37,880 bases of DNA from Candidatus Aegiribacteria sp. (GCA_023138735.1 JAGLOY010000017.1:1-37880); one strand, 5' to 3'; numbered from the stretch's first letter, positions 1-8,675 are shown. Notes: generated from the sequence alone by a model not told the origin. Program-made: numbers and translations.

Positions 1-853
1 CCGATACTACAGTTGTATCCAGCCAGCCTGCAAAGCATATAAGGCCGTCGAACAATTCCGGATTCAGCAGTCCCGTCTCGAAGGTGAAACCGCATCCCTG
101 GGAGAAACCCATGAGATAGGTTTCATCGATTAAATAGTCTTCCTGCAGTGTCTTTGTCACATCACAGATGTACTGGTGACTGCCTTCGGCCGTTGCTGCA
201 GGAAGATCCTCCTCATCACTCCAGATCATCCAGCTGAAGCCAGGTTCAGATCCTGAAAATCTTGGATAGGGCGCCTGTGGAACTGCGTATATGAAATCAG
301 GTTCTTCGAATTTGTCCCAGAGACCCACGAAATTGTCCGGGCTGGATCCATACCCGTGAAGACCGATGAAAAGATCGTGTGGAACGGCCGGATCGAAATC
401 CTCCGGCAGCATGATCCTGCATGGAATCATAGCGATTCCTGGAATATGAATGATACTTCCCAGATTTGCTTCGTTCTCCATCATTGCCAGGGTAATACTG
501 TCCAGTGCAGGGGTAAAGAACTCACCATCTCTTACACTGTCGAAATCAGGATCCCACGATATCCAGTCTATATCCTCGAAACCAGCCCTCACGGAGCGGA
601 GCATAAAGGATGTTGCGAGCATCTCGTCACCTATGAGGCCGTAACAGCAGGCCAGGTTGTAAAGAGCCGAAGCATCCTGAGCATTGCCTGCAAGGAAAGT
701 CAGGTATTTCTCAATTGAAAGATCATAATCCTTTTCCATGTATGCCTCGTATGCTTCACTGGCTATGGAGTAATAATCCAGATCCAGAAAAGCGTACGGA
801 TCTTCGGTCTGCTGAGTTAAGGATAAAGGTAGAAGAATCAGTGCCAGGAACAT
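1..853 (-). CDS. Exported TPR-like / alpha-beta hydrolase (esterase), 3' end outside window
   Basis: The gene reads leftward from ATG at 853-851 and is still open at base 1, giving 284 visible residues. The start is preceded by GGGAGGA and opens a signal peptide (MFLALILLPLSLTQQ). Residues about 25-110 look like a TPR-type helical repeat region (for example SALYNLACCYGLIGD), a frequent companion of exported esterases. The rest is an alpha/beta hydrolase of the phospholipase/carboxylesterase or feruloyl-esterase type: an oxyanion-hole strand LHGYGSSPDNF and a nucleophile elbow G-F-S-Q-G with Ser near residue 251. The catalytic Asp and His should lie beyond the window. Expected role is hydrolysis of an ester substrate in the periplasm or outside the cell; the substrate is unknown. 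It is transcribed divergently from the gene at 1055. Confidence 0.8.
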   Translation of the reverse strand, partial: MFLALILLPLSLTQQTEDPYAFLDLDYYSIASEAYEAYMEKDYDLSIEKYLTFLAGNAQDASALYNLACCYGLIGDEMLATSFMLRSVRAGFEDIDWISWDPDFDSVRDGEFFTPALDSITLAMMENEANLGSIIHIPGIAMIPCRIMLPEDFDPAVPHDLFIGLHGYGSSPDNFVGLWDKFEEPDFIYAVPQAPYPRFSGSEPGFSWMIWSDEEDLPAATAEGSHQYICDVTKTLQEDYLIDETYLMGFSQGCGFTFETGLLNPELFDGLICFAGWLDTTVVS

Positions 854-1054
854 GTTTCCTCCCTTGAAAAAACTATATAGTGCAGCCAGCGACAGTGAGC
901 ATCACAGTAGCTTAATATTATCGAATTTCCAGTCCCGGGTAGTATCCATTGTGCGAAGTGCAGTGGTCGGATACAAACCTCAGCTTGCGCCAAGTGATAT
1001 TCATCCGTAATATTGGATGTGATTCGGGATTATCAGTTACAAGGGGTCAGCAAT

Positions 1055-1723
1055 ATGAACATAGTCTCTGCCAGTATACTCAAGAGGATTATTTACTTCT
1101 TCAAGTTCATTATTTTCTTCCTCGGACCGGGCATGCTCTACCATTATCTGAAAAAGAAGCAGACCTGGAAAAGGCTGGAACAGTACACAAAGGATAACAA
1201 GATTAAACGGGAGCTTACCAGCTCCTACGATGATTTCGGTGAGCTTCACTGGGAATCCCATGGAAGACCGGTCACGGTAAGGATCTGTTATGACAACCCG
1301 AGTTTCGGGCCATGGATATCGGTAGGTTTGAAACTGAACACTCAAATACTGAGGCTGCATACTTACAAACCCATGAACCGCCCGGGCTCCGGATGGGAGG
1401 AGTTCACATCCCCCAGTCCTGAGTTTAACTACCTCTACGAGAGCAGGCAGGTAAGATCAGACTACAGGGATAAGCTCCTGAACTCATTCACTATCTTCGA
1501 CGATATTGTAAAATTCTACTCTGACTGGATTCTATACCTGTCCAACGATATTGGTACCAATGGCCTTGTAGTGGATGGGGAGGAAGTAAGGTTCGTTTTC
1601 GGCCCATCTGCAATAAGGAGTATGTTCCCCTACGTTACACCCGAGGAAATAGAAGCAGTACTGCCCGATATGATAGAACTTGCGGAGAAGTTCGACCGGA
1701 TATTTCAACCTGACGGAGAGTGA
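1055..1723 (+). CDS. Hypothetical membrane-anchored protein, first gene of a three-gene run
   Basis: A 222-residue protein that I do not recognise. ATG at 1055 is chosen over the further-upstream start at 1013 because AAGGGG lies about nine bases ahead of it. One hydrophobic stretch near the N-terminus (IIYFFKFIIFFLGPGMLYHYL) is a probable membrane anchor. It is followed by a basic, charged segment (KKKQTWKRLEQYTKDNKIKRE) and a soluble mixed alpha/beta domain of about 170 residues. Its stop codon overlaps or abuts the start of the next gene, so it is probably translated together with the two exported paralogs downstream. No catalytic motif is visible. Confidence 0.75.
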   Translation: MNIVSASILKRIIYFFKFIIFFLGPGMLYHYLKKKQTWKRLEQYTKDNKIKRELTSSYDDFGELHWESHGRPVTVRICYDNPSFGPWISVGLKLNTQILRLHTYKPMNRPGSGWEEFTSPSPEFNYLYESRQVRSDYRDKLLNSFTIFDDIVKFYSDWILYLSNDIGTNGLVVDGEEVRFVFGPSAIRSMFPYVTPEEIEAVLPDMIELAEKFDRIFQPDGE

Positions 1724-1728
1724 TGAGT

Positions 1729-2361
1729 ATGAGATACGGACTGATTGCAGCTTTAGTTTGCTCCATAACGCTGATCGCTTCCGCCTGGACGTCATCAGAA
1801 GAAACATTTCTGGGCAATTACGGTGAAATGGTTTTCCGTCCTGATTCCCTGACTCTGTGCATTGTAACAACAGAGGGTGACACTGTTGTGTTTGCCGATA
1901 CTCCTGTCGATATGAGAGGTGGAGATTCCTGGCATATTTACAGCGTAATATCCTATGTACAGGAACAGGATTACTATTACTGGGTCATCCAGATTGATGG
2001 ATACGAATCGATTAAATGGTACCTTGTAAGTAGTGAAAACGGAAGAATATATCCGACTATCTCTAACGCTGATCCCAGTCCGGATGGACATCGGCTCCTG
2101 TTCTCAAACTACGATGATGCCGAGTTCCGTGCAGAAGGCATAGAGATATGGCGAATAGATACCGACAGCCTGGCTCTTGAATTCAGCGATCTGGATGTAC
2201 CGTGGGATCCATATCATGTGAATTGGGAAAGTGACTCAGCGGTGGTCTTTGAAAAGACAACGTGGGACTGGGGAATCCCTGAAATGACAACTCTACCCGG
2301 ACGGCTCGAACTCTCCGGTGACGGGATATGGGAAACCGATGATCCTGAGAGCTGGGAGTGA
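1729..2361 (+). CDS. Exported protein, tandem paralog 1 of a three-member local family
   Basis: A signal peptide (MRYGLIAALVCSITLIASA) is followed by a secreted domain of about 190 residues. ATG 1729 is preferred because GGAGAG lies eight bases upstream; ATG 1723, which overlaps the previous stop, is the alternative. Conserved blocks shared with the proteins at 2367 and 28872 are F/FRPDS-TLCIVT-EGDT-VFAD, an N/SGRI strand, P-SPDG-R-L (reminiscent of the PD40/TolB propeller blade SPDG motif), I-IWRID-DSL-LEFS and GRLELS-DG-W--DPESW. The family may be a single beta-rich domain with WD40/PD40-like strands; no enzyme motif is seen. The gene is probably co-transcribed with both neighbours. Confidence 0.8.
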   Translation: MRYGLIAALVCSITLIASAWTSSEETFLGNYGEMVFRPDSLTLCIVTTEGDTVVFADTPVDMRGGDSWHIYSVISYVQEQDYYYWVIQIDGYESIKWYLVSSENGRIYPTISNADPSPDGHRLLFSNYDDAEFRAEGIEIWRIDTDSLALEFSDLDVPWDPYHVNWESDSAVVFEKTTWDWGIPEMTTLPGRLELSGDGIWETDDPESWE

Positions 2362-2366
2362 TGACC

Positions 2367-2990
2367 ATGAAATGCGTATTATTTACAGCGCTTATCTGCT
2401 CCATAACCCTGACCGTTTCTGCCAGCATGTCAGAAGAAACGATTCTTGCAGATTACGGTGATCTGGTTTTCCGTCCCGATTCCGTGACTCTGTGTATTCT
2501 AACAGCAGAGGGTGACACTCTTGTTTTTGCCGATAGGCCTTACTCAGAGGATATTGATATCTCATATGCTTACGAAGTTATTTCCTGGTTGCCGCAGCAG
2601 AATTACTGGATACTTCAGATTTATGGACACGAATGGCAGGAAACGTTACTGGTAAACGGTGTGAATGGCAGAATAGACAGAACTATCTCTTCACCTGTTC
2701 CAAGTCCCGATGGAACCAGGTTTTTATGCTTCAATGGCGATCAGGTTGCATGCTTCGATGATAACGGTGTACATATCTGGCGAATAGATGCTGACAGCCT
2801 GGCGCTTGAATTCAGCGATCTGGATGTTGCCTGGGAACCCAGGAAGATGGAATGGATAAGTGACTCAGTCATTGTCTTTGAAAAGTTGTACTACTACTGG
2901 AGAACCTACGATGAGAAACACCTGCCGGGAAGGCTCGAACTCTCCAGCGATGGCACCTGGATTCCTGAGGATCCGGAGAGCTGGGAGTAG
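2367..2990 (+). CDS. Exported protein, tandem paralog 2
   Basis: Tandem copy of the preceding gene, with a signal peptide MKCVLFTALICSITLTVSA and the same conserved blocks (FRPDSVTLCILTAEGDTLVFAD, VPSPDGTRFL, IWRIDADSLALEFSDLDV, GRLELSSDGTW, DPESWE). ATG 2367 lies eight bases after GGGAG. The reading frame also opens at GTG 2358, which overlaps the previous TGA. The middle third diverges most from its neighbour, while the termini and the IWRID block are nearly unchanged, as expected for a surface protein with a variable face. Function unknown. The gene ends 13 bases from the convergent UPF0178 gene with no obvious terminator between them. Confidence 0.8.
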   Translation: MKCVLFTALICSITLTVSASMSEETILADYGDLVFRPDSVTLCILTAEGDTLVFADRPYSEDIDISYAYEVISWLPQQNYWILQIYGHEWQETLLVNGVNGRIDRTISSPVPSPDGTRFLCFNGDQVACFDDNGVHIWRIDADSLALEFSDLDVAWEPRKMEWISDSVIVFEKLYYYWRTYDEKHLPGRLELSSDGTWIPEDPESWE

Positions 2991-3003
2991 AATCCCTGCG
3001 TAT

Positions 3004-3468
3004 TCAGGATTTGATGCCGTTCCGCCGGCGGGTTTTCACTATCATTTCATCCAATGCCTGAAGGAATCTTGATCGATCCTTTTTCGCGAATGGCTTAGGT
3101 CCTCCGGTTATCATCCCCTGATCCCGCAGATCATGCAGGAGATCCCTTATTGATAGAACATCCCCGATGTTGTCCTCATCAAAAGGAAGCCCTGTGTTCC
3201 CAAGCACCATTGCTCCATTCTTCAGGCACCTCGAGGCAAGAGGTATATCACCTGAAATCACAATGTCATCGCTGCCTGCGTGTTCAACGATCCAGTCGTC
3301 AACCACATCTGGTCCCTTGTCCACAACAACCAGTTCCAGCCAGCTTGATTCGGGTGTACGCATCCATGAGTTCGAAACGAGAATGACCTTCAGACCGTAT
3401 CGTTTTGCGACCCGGTATATCTCCTGTTTGACAGGGCATGCATCAGCATCGACATAGATATCAAGCAA
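3004..3468 (-). CDS. UPF0178 (YaiI/YqxD) family protein, predicted PIN-like nuclease fold
   Basis: The 154-residue protein has the full signature of the UPF0178 family: an N-terminal strand and DADACPVK motif (residues 3-12), VSNSWMRTP, VVVDKGPDVVDDWIVE, the D-I-V-I-S-G-D-I-P-L-A block, and a C-terminal G-P-KPF--KDRSRFLQALDE segment. The length is typical. The conserved acidic residues are those of a PIN/NYN-like nuclease fold, but the biological role of the family is not settled. It lies 32 bases downstream of the pyridoxamine-oxidase-like gene on the same strand and is probably co-transcribed with it. Confidence 0.93.
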   Translation of the reverse strand: MLDIYVDADACPVKQEIYRVAKRYGLKVILVSNSWMRTPESSWLELVVVDKGPDVVDDWIVEHAGSDDIVISGDIPLASRCLKNGAMVLGNTGLPFDEDNIGDVLSIRDLLHDLRDQGMITGGPKPFAKKDRSRFLQALDEMIVKTRRRNGIKS

Positions 3469-3500
3469 CTGTAGAGCCTTCCATCAATTTACGAATGTAT

Positions 3501-3932
3501 CTATGCTTTGAAACGGGAAGCGATCATCTCACCCGGCGCCATGAATTCGACATCCTCAAGCAGCAGTTCGAAGAGACAGAAGGTAGGATCCTCGGGACTG
3601 TCCCAATACTGACCGAAGAAGGGTATCCGTTCCGATATTCTGCACTTTACCTCCTGATCGGTCACTATCCTCACATCTCCAGAGCACCTCAGAGTGCCGC
3701 GACTTTCACCCTTCTCGAGCATCAGAGAGAACTCGAAGACCGGATATTTCTCGATCTGTTCGACTTTGGAATCATTCGAACCTGTACAGAACCAGAACCT
3801 GTCATCGTCGAATATCAGGCTGACCGGCCTTACTCTAGGGTGTGTTCCATCCCATGTTGCCAGATGGATCATCTGAACGGGTTTCAGGCAGGCCCAGGCC
3901 TCTTTTCTAAGCTCTGTATTTACTTCACACAT
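3501..3932 (-). CDS. Pyridoxamine 5'-phosphate oxidase-like FMN-binding split-barrel protein
   Basis: A 143-residue cytoplasmic protein with the small PPOX-like split-barrel pattern: an N-terminal helix, then MIHLATWDGTHPRVRPVSLIFDDDRFWFCTGSNDSKVEQIEKYPVFEFSLM, and later GTLRCSGDVRIVTDQE. The 'xPRvRPvsl' strand and the 'S.K..qi...P.v.f' block are the usual FMN-contact regions of this superfamily. Members include FMN- and F420-binding reductases and haem-utilisation proteins, so the substrate cannot be named. GGGAGATT precedes ATG 3932. It is the first gene of a probable two-gene unit with UPF0178. Confidence 0.88.
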   Translation of the reverse strand: MCEVNTELRKEAWACLKPVQMIHLATWDGTHPRVRPVSLIFDDDRFWFCTGSNDSKVEQIEKYPVFEFSLMLEKGESRGTLRCSGDVRIVTDQEVKCRISERIPFFGQYWDSPEDPTFCLFELLLEDVEFMAPGEMIASRFKA

Positions 3933-4049
3933 CGGAATCTCCCTCTCTGTATCTGTGCTTGGCTGATGATAAGGCTTCAGCCTTCAGGGTCAATGCCGAT
4001 GTTCAGCAAGAGTCAATGCATACTGACTTTCAGGGATATCATCGTTTGA

Positions 4050-4514
4050 CTGTCTGCTATACTGTTACTTGTTCTGGCCAGTATCTGCAGCTCGGAGATT
4101 CTCTGGAGCTGGAACCTGACCGAGCTGCCGGCGGGATGGACAGCGAACGAATACCGGTATTGGGACGGATGGTGGACTGCAGGAGAATCCAGCTGTATTA
4201 TCTTGTTAAAGCTCGAGGTAGTTGGAGGTGGCTGGTACACAATTGATTTCGACAGTCACTACTGGGGTTTCGACGAGTCCAGGGAAGGAACTCGAACAGC
4301 CAGTGTGATGGTTCCAATCAGCGGGGGAACCGAATTCTTTCTCGATTTTTACTCTTATGCCGGATCGAGTTGCGGTGCCATGGCAAAGATGGAATGGAAC
4401 ATTCAGGATCTGATGATAACCGATACTGGCGGAACCAGTTTAGCTCGCAGTACCTGGGGTACGATAAAGAGCTGCTTCGGGAGTATTTACTGGCCGATCG
4501 TTCTTAAGGGATGA
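4050..4514 (+). CDS. Small exported beta-rich protein, start codon unresolved
   Basis: The frame is open from 4050 (just after an in-frame TGA at 4047-4049) to TGA 4512-4514. The first residues read LSAILLLVLASICSS, clearly the hydrophobic core of a signal peptide, yet there is no ATG, GTG or TTG ahead of it in this frame; the only in-frame TTG (4203) lies well inside the mature protein. An AGGGA box sits at 4032-4036. The mature part is rich in Trp, Tyr and Gly (SWNLTELPAGW, YWDGWW, GGGWYTIDFDSHYWGFD) and looks like a small secreted beta-sandwich. Possibilities are a rare start codon (CTG 4050), a frameshift near 4045 in gene or assembly, or a decayed gene. Not a recognised family. Confidence 0.5.
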   Translation: MSAILLLVLASICSSEILWSWNLTELPAGWTANEYRYWDGWWTAGESSCIILLKLEVVGGGWYTIDFDSHYWGFDESREGTRTASVMVPISGGTEFFLDFYSYAGSSCGAMAKMEWNIQDLMITDTGGTSLARSTWGTIKSCFGSIYWPIVLKG

Positions 4515-4569
4515 TCTCAGTTGCAGGTAGAGGAATAATGAAGCGTTACGCTACTTAAGGACTGTTAAT

Positions 4570-6165
4570 ATCAGAAGGAAGATACTGTTTCTGTTCATTA
4601 TTATGTATATGGTTGTTCCCGCCAGTGCGCAAAGAGACACTCTTTACCTGGCTCAGAGCGAATTCGGAGACAGCCTCAGCTGCGATTATCTTGCTCAGGG
4701 CATTTTCCTTATCTGGTGGGACAACAGGAACGATCTGTCCCAGGAGGCTGCTGTGCTTCTGGACAGCATGGCTGTCTATCGGGGAACATGCCTGAACTCG
4801 CTTAATTTCCAGGATCCTCCCAATCCGCAGAACAGTTTCTACTTCAACGTCTATCTTCATGAATCCGGTGACGTATTCCCAGAGGCATGGGGGTGCGGAG
4901 TGGGAACTGACAGTTATGGGTACCCCTATATGACACTCCCCATTGGGATTCTGAATGATTGGATAACCATCAGCCATGAATCCTTTCACGTATTCCAGTA
5001 CAGCAGTGACGCCCCTGGCTTCAGCCAGAATGACTGCTTCTGGTACATCGAAGGATCTGCCAGCTGGTTTGCCGCGATAACGTATCCCGAAGATGAAAAT
5101 ACTTTCGTTGAAGCGGAATCCCTGGTCAGAGTACCTCATATTCCCATGTGGCTCGGTTACGACAATTTTCCCTCATACTACCCTGAGAACTGGCAGCGGT
5201 ACGTTCACCAGTATGCGATGGCTCTTTTCCTCTTCTATCTAACGGAAGTAAATGGTGTACCTGATTCGCTTATTTGTGGAGGTTTCTATAACGCCGAAAG
5301 CCCCCAGGAGCTCTTGCCCCAGGAGTATCTGTACGCTGGTCTCGGTGCCGTGGAAATGAGAAACTGTTTCATCGACTGGGCGGCTCACATGACAAATGAT
5401 TTCGATTTCATCCTGCCCTCGCAGCGAGCCATGGCGGAGGTACACTGGAATACGTATGCGGACCCCAATGATGATAATGAGTTCACAAAGATTTTCGACG
5501 ACTCAAGTTTTGGTGAATGCTTCAGGCCCGCCGACTCAGTTGCAACCACTGCCTGGTCCTTCAACACCTATAAGGTTCCAGGCGCCAACATTGATTTGTA
5601 CACTTTCCACTTGCTGGGAGACGTAGCTGGCAGTCTGGGAGATCCAGCTTACTTCCAGGGGAAGATCCTTGTGAAAAATTCACTGTTCGGTGGTCGGTTC
5701 TACGATCTTGACATGCAGAATGATACGGCTGGAAGCCTTACAATAGAGGTAACAGCCGCCGATACCGCAATCTATTTCATTGTTGCTTCCATGCCGGAGA
5801 TCTTCGCGGGAGTCGATCAGGTATTCCAGTACATTATCAACATCGAGAAGGGCGGCACATCGGTTGGCTCCTCAGTAGAACAACCCGAAATACTTCATCT
5901 GGAGCGGAGTACCCCGAATCCCTTCAGTGCTACTACTACGATAAAGTACGGGATCCCTGCCACCGGTCCTGTCCGCCTGACCGTCTACGATCTCCAGGGC
6001 CGCCTGATTATCACGCTGCTGAACGAAGAACTGCCTGCCGGCTATCACGAGACGGAATGGGACGGACGGGATGCATCAGGGATGTATCTTCCCGGAGGTG
6101 TGTACTTCTCCCGGCTTGAGAGTTCTGGCCAGGTGACTCACGGCATGATGACGATTCTCAGGTAG
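4570..6165 (+). CDS. Exported gluzincin-like metalloprotease with C-terminal sorting domain
   Basis: The first ATG (4603) would begin inside the signal peptide. In-frame translation upstream reads I-RRKILFLFIIMYMVVPASAQ, a perfect n-region plus h-region, with TAAGGA at 4556-4561 eight bases before the ATC at 4570, so the real start is probably there as a non-ATG codon or a miscalled ATG. Counted from 4603, HESFH (residues 125-129) is an HExxH zinc site. The W-Y-I-E-G-S-A-S-W-F-A segment 21 residues later supplies the gluzincin third ligand, Glu 150. After a helical domain and a beta domain, the last ~85 residues (STPNPFSATTTIKYGIP ... GGVYFSRLESSG) form a FlgD-like/type IX sorting module. The predicted role is a secreted or surface-attached peptidase; substrate unknown. 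Confidence 0.8.
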   Translation: MRRKILFLFIIMYMVVPASAQRDTLYLAQSEFGDSLSCDYLAQGIFLIWWDNRNDLSQEAAVLLDSMAVYRGTCLNSLNFQDPPNPQNSFYFNVYLHESGDVFPEAWGCGVGTDSYGYPYMTLPIGILNDWITISHESFHVFQYSSDAPGFSQNDCFWYIEGSASWFAAITYPEDENTFVEAESLVRVPHIPMWLGYDNFPSYYPENWQRYVHQYAMALFLFYLTEVNGVPDSLICGGFYNAESPQELLPQEYLYAGLGAVEMRNCFIDWAAHMTNDFDFILPSQRAMAEVHWNTYADPNDDNEFTKIFDDSSFGECFRPADSVATTAWSFNTYKVPGANIDLYTFHLLGDVAGSLGDPAYFQGKILVKNSLFGGRFYDLDMQNDTAGSLTIEVTAADTAIYFIVASMPEIFAGVDQVFQYIINIEKGGTSVGSSVEQPEILHLERSTPNPFSATTTIKYGIPATGPVRLTVYDLQGRLIITLLNEELPAGYHETEWDGRDASGMYLPGGVYFSRLESSGQVTHGMMTILR

Positions 6166-6181
6166 GGTTTTTCAGCGCCCC

Positions 6182-7450
6182 TTACCCGCGGGAGAATTCC
6201 TTTTCGATCAGTTCCACCGCAGTCCGGACACCTTCTTCAGATTCCATTTCCGATGCAAGTTCTTTTGTGCGGATTCTCATAGCAGGAGATTCGCAGGCTT
6301 CAGTGATTGCCGCGGACAAGTTGCTGCGGATGAGCTTCCTCCTGAGCAGGGGCTTTGGAGCAACACCCAGTTCTAAAAGCCGCGGACCCCAGAAGAGTTG
6401 ATCAACACCGTACATGACAACAACCGAAGGCAGACCGCTGGCGACAACGGTGTGTGTGGTTCCCGCCCCGCCATGGTGTACAACAGCCCGGCAATGCGGG
6501 AACACATCCTTATGAGAAGTCTTGCCAACAAGCAGGATATCCTGATTATCTGGTGACCAGCTGAGGTCATCTCTAACGCACTGGAGTATGCAGCGCTGCC
6601 CGGCATCCAGAACTGCTCCCGCAGCCGTTTCCATCAGATAATCCACTTCCGGCTCGAAGTACAGCATGCTTCCAAAACTTACGTATACTGGAGGTGGTCC
6701 TGCGGCCAGGAACTCCGAAAGCTCCTGGGAAAGTTCCTTGCTGCCACTTTCCAATTCAAGGCTGCCGCAGACATGTACATTGCCCTTCCACTCGACCTTT
6801 TCGGGAAGCAGAGCCCTGCTGCAGCCGATAAGGGTAAGTTCGCTCATATCCAGAAGCCAGCAATGCACATCCCGCAGAGGTGCAAGCCCCACCCGGATTC
6901 GCAGGGAATTCACCCGTTCCCGCAGCATTCGCGACATTACCTTCGAAGCCGCCTTCCACATCAGTGAGTTCAGGAACCTTCCAGTCCAGGGCACACCGAT
7001 TAACTGTATGTCCGGTGATGGAACTGCTGCTGCAGTTGGAGTAACATCCACCAGAGGAGTGCCGGTGCTCTCCGCCACAACTGCAAGCGGGTGAACTAGC
7101 AGATGTTTCACCACTACGTCGCAATCCAGGCAGAGCCTTTTGCTTTCTTCCATAAGTTCATCCTCAAGGGGATCGAACAGATTTTCCAGCAGGAATTTGA
7201 AATGGTTCATAGGATTTCGGTCCTGGATAGCCATTCGGCTCATCTTCTCAAGTATTTCCCGGTTGACAGGAATCGGTGTGGTCTCTGAGAATCTCACTCC
7301 CGATCCCTCGAGCATAACGGAGAAATCCCTGTAATCTATGGATGAGGCAACCATATCCACCTGGTGGCCCCGTTTCGAAAGCCCTGTTGCAAGGGCAATG
7401 AAAGGTCTTATATCCCCTTCACTGCCCCATGCTATAATACCGATTTTCAT
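6182..7450 (-). CDS. GT1-family glycosyltransferase (UDP-sugar sterol/macrolide/glycolipid type)
   Basis: A 422-residue GT-B fold enzyme. The N-terminus has the acceptor-domain signature G-S-E-G-D-I-R-P-F-I-A-L-A-T-G-L of sterol and rhamnolipid-type GT1 enzymes. The C-terminal donor domain has VYVSFGSM and the HHGGAGTTHTVVASGLPSVVV...DQ-FWGPRLLELGVAP block, the UDP-sugar-binding signature ending in the D-Q pair that contacts the sugar. Length is typical and no signal peptide is present, so it acts in the cytoplasm. The acceptor (lipid, carotenoid or small molecule) cannot be read from sequence. It begins 15 bases after the lipoprotein gene at 7466 and is probably co-transcribed with it. Confidence 0.92.
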   Translation of the reverse strand: MKIGIIAWGSEGDIRPFIALATGLSKRGHQVDMVASSIDYRDFSVMLEGSGVRFSETTPIPVNREILEKMSRMAIQDRNPMNHFKFLLENLFDPLEDELMEESKRLCLDCDVVVKHLLVHPLAVVAESTGTPLVDVTPTAAAVPSPDIQLIGVPWTGRFLNSLMWKAASKVMSRMLRERVNSLRIRVGLAPLRDVHCWLLDMSELTLIGCSRALLPEKVEWKGNVHVCGSLELESGSKELSQELSEFLAAGPPPVYVSFGSMLYFEPEVDYLMETAAGAVLDAGQRCILQCVRDDLSWSPDNQDILLVGKTSHKDVFPHCRAVVHHGGAGTTHTVVASGLPSVVVMYGVDQLFWGPRLLELGVAPKPLLRRKLIRSNLSAAITEACESPAMRIRTKELASEMESEEGVRTAVELIEKEFSRG

Positions 7451-7465
7451 CCGGTGGTTTGAACT

Positions 7466-7846
7466 CTACTGTCTCTCCAGAAGGAACGTCTGCGGTCCAT
7501 TAACGATTTCGAAAGTCAGTTTGTCACCATCTAAATCGATCAGGACATCCATATCGATACCGCCCAGTATAAGTTTCAGAGTGTCGCCCACAATCGTATA
7601 CGTTCCATCAATTTTAAGAGCGCCCGAGCTGGAATGCATCTCACCATTTGCGTTGAATTCATAAATAACTCCGGTATTGGAGATATCCTCGCCCCTCAGC
7701 ACTTCAGTAACTTCCCATACACCAACGATTCCATCACTCTGTACTTCAGCAACAGAACTATCATCGGTACTTCCCCCAGCACTTTCACCGTTTCCACAAC
7801 CGAGAACAGCAAGACCAAGCACAATGACAAGAAGAAGTGTACGCAT
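7466..7846 (-). CDS. Small lipoprotein, lipocalin-like beta barrel
   Basis: A 126-residue protein with a lipoprotein signal MRTLLLVIVLGLAVLGC (Cys 17), then a Ser/Gly/Asp-rich linker and a compact beta domain: GIVGVWEVTEVLRGED, Y-E-F-N-A-N-G-E-M, K-IDGTYTIVGDTLKLILGG and DKLTFEIVNGPQTFLLER. The G-x-W-x-x-x start, the 'F..nG....' strand and the 'Y.v.gd.l.l' strand match lipocalin-like (DUF4923/DUF5640-type) domains. It probably sits on the outer membrane or the periplasmic face. It lies upstream of the glycosyltransferase in the same transcription unit, which may hint at a shared lipid or small-molecule theme; that is inference only. Confidence 0.8.
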   Translation of the reverse strand: MRTLLLVIVLGLAVLGCGNGESAGGSTDDSSVAEVQSDGIVGVWEVTEVLRGEDISNTGVIYEFNANGEMHSSSGALKIDGTYTIVGDTLKLILGGIDMDVLIDLDGDKLTFEIVNGPQTFLLERQ

Positions 7847-7955
7847 TGCCTACTCCATTCGTTAAGAGTTCATTCTTGAAGATACACATTGTGACTCTGT
7901 TCATTCATACCATAGAAGTATTTCTTTATCAAGATGGTATTGAATCAATATTTCC

Positions 7956-8675
7956 TCAGCAACCCGCTGCTTCGAAAACAGCGACCTCTTTCACAAGTTC
8001 TCCAGGTTCTGCTTCGCTAGAGAGGAAGAGCCTGAAAAATACCCAGTAAGCGTAATGCGGCTGATCATCCAGAACCAGATCCAGTTTACCGTCACCATCC
8101 AGATCTCCGACCCAGACCACTGATACAGCCTCTCCATGGGAATTCGGGTATACATCGGAAAGACGCTGCGATGTGGAGCCGTCAAAAAGGTATAGACCCT
8201 CATTCGTGGCGACTAGAGATAGCCCTGAATCCCCAAGTTCGATTGTTGTATCAGGCGGAATATCGGGTGAATCAACCATCACTGGATACAGCGGGCCTTT
8301 GAAAAACACTGAATCAGCAGGACGCAAAAAGAACATCAGCCTGTCCGCATCGTCGGAAGACCATCTATCCGTCTGATATTCCCAGTCGTAATAAGGATCG
8401 ATAACTGCATCTGCAGCATAGATCAGCCTGGCAGTTCTCTCCTCACCCCGGTCAAGGTAGGGATCAATCGCATCCTCAACAATCATCTCAGCAAGCCTGA
8501 GTTCATACCCCGAACCAGTCTCGAACACACCAGACCAGATCTCACCGTTTACTCTGGATGACGCTTCACTTCCATGAAAACTTCCCGGAGCAAGTATTTC
8601 ATATGATGTAGAGTCTTCAGGACTATCCGGGAATGCAATGACAGCAATAATCAGCAATAAAGAATATTTCAGCAT
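7956..8675 (-). CDS. Exported protein with one VCBS/FG-GAP-like calcium motif
   Basis: A 239-residue protein with signal peptide MLKYSLLLIIAVIAFPDS. The middle is mixed beta structure without recognised motifs. Near the C-terminus GLYLFDG is followed by VVWVGDLDGDGKLDLVLDD, a D-x-D-x-D-G-x-x-D calcium loop of the FG-GAP/VCBS type used in beta-propeller and integrin-like repeats. Only one such repeat is visible, so it is not a full propeller. It ends at FEAAGC with no sorting domain. It lies 109 bases upstream of the lipoprotein gene on the same strand, possibly in one unit. It is divergent from the cyclase gene across 273 bases. Confidence 0.78.
   Translation of the reverse strand: MLKYSLLLIIAVIAFPDSPEDSTSYEILAPGSFHGSEASSRVNGEIWSGVFETGSGYELRLAEMIVEDAIDPYLDRGEERTARLIYAADAVIDPYYDWEYQTDRWSSDDADRLMFFLRPADSVFFKGPLYPVMVDSPDIPPDTTIELGDSGLSLVATNEGLYLFDGSTSQRLSDVYPNSHGEAVSVVWVGDLDGDGKLDLVLDDQPHYAYWVFFRLFLSSEAEPGELVKEVAVFEAAGC

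Noticed and set aside
3438-4049. 203-codon + strand open frame
   Set aside because: It lies antisense over the PPOX gene and UPF0178 start. The minus-strand proteins match known families; this one has no recognisable composition or ribosome site.
4603-4605. ATG 4603 as the protease start
   Set aside because: It falls inside the signal peptide's hydrophobic core, and the upstream in-frame sequence supplies the basic n-region and a well-spaced ribosome site.
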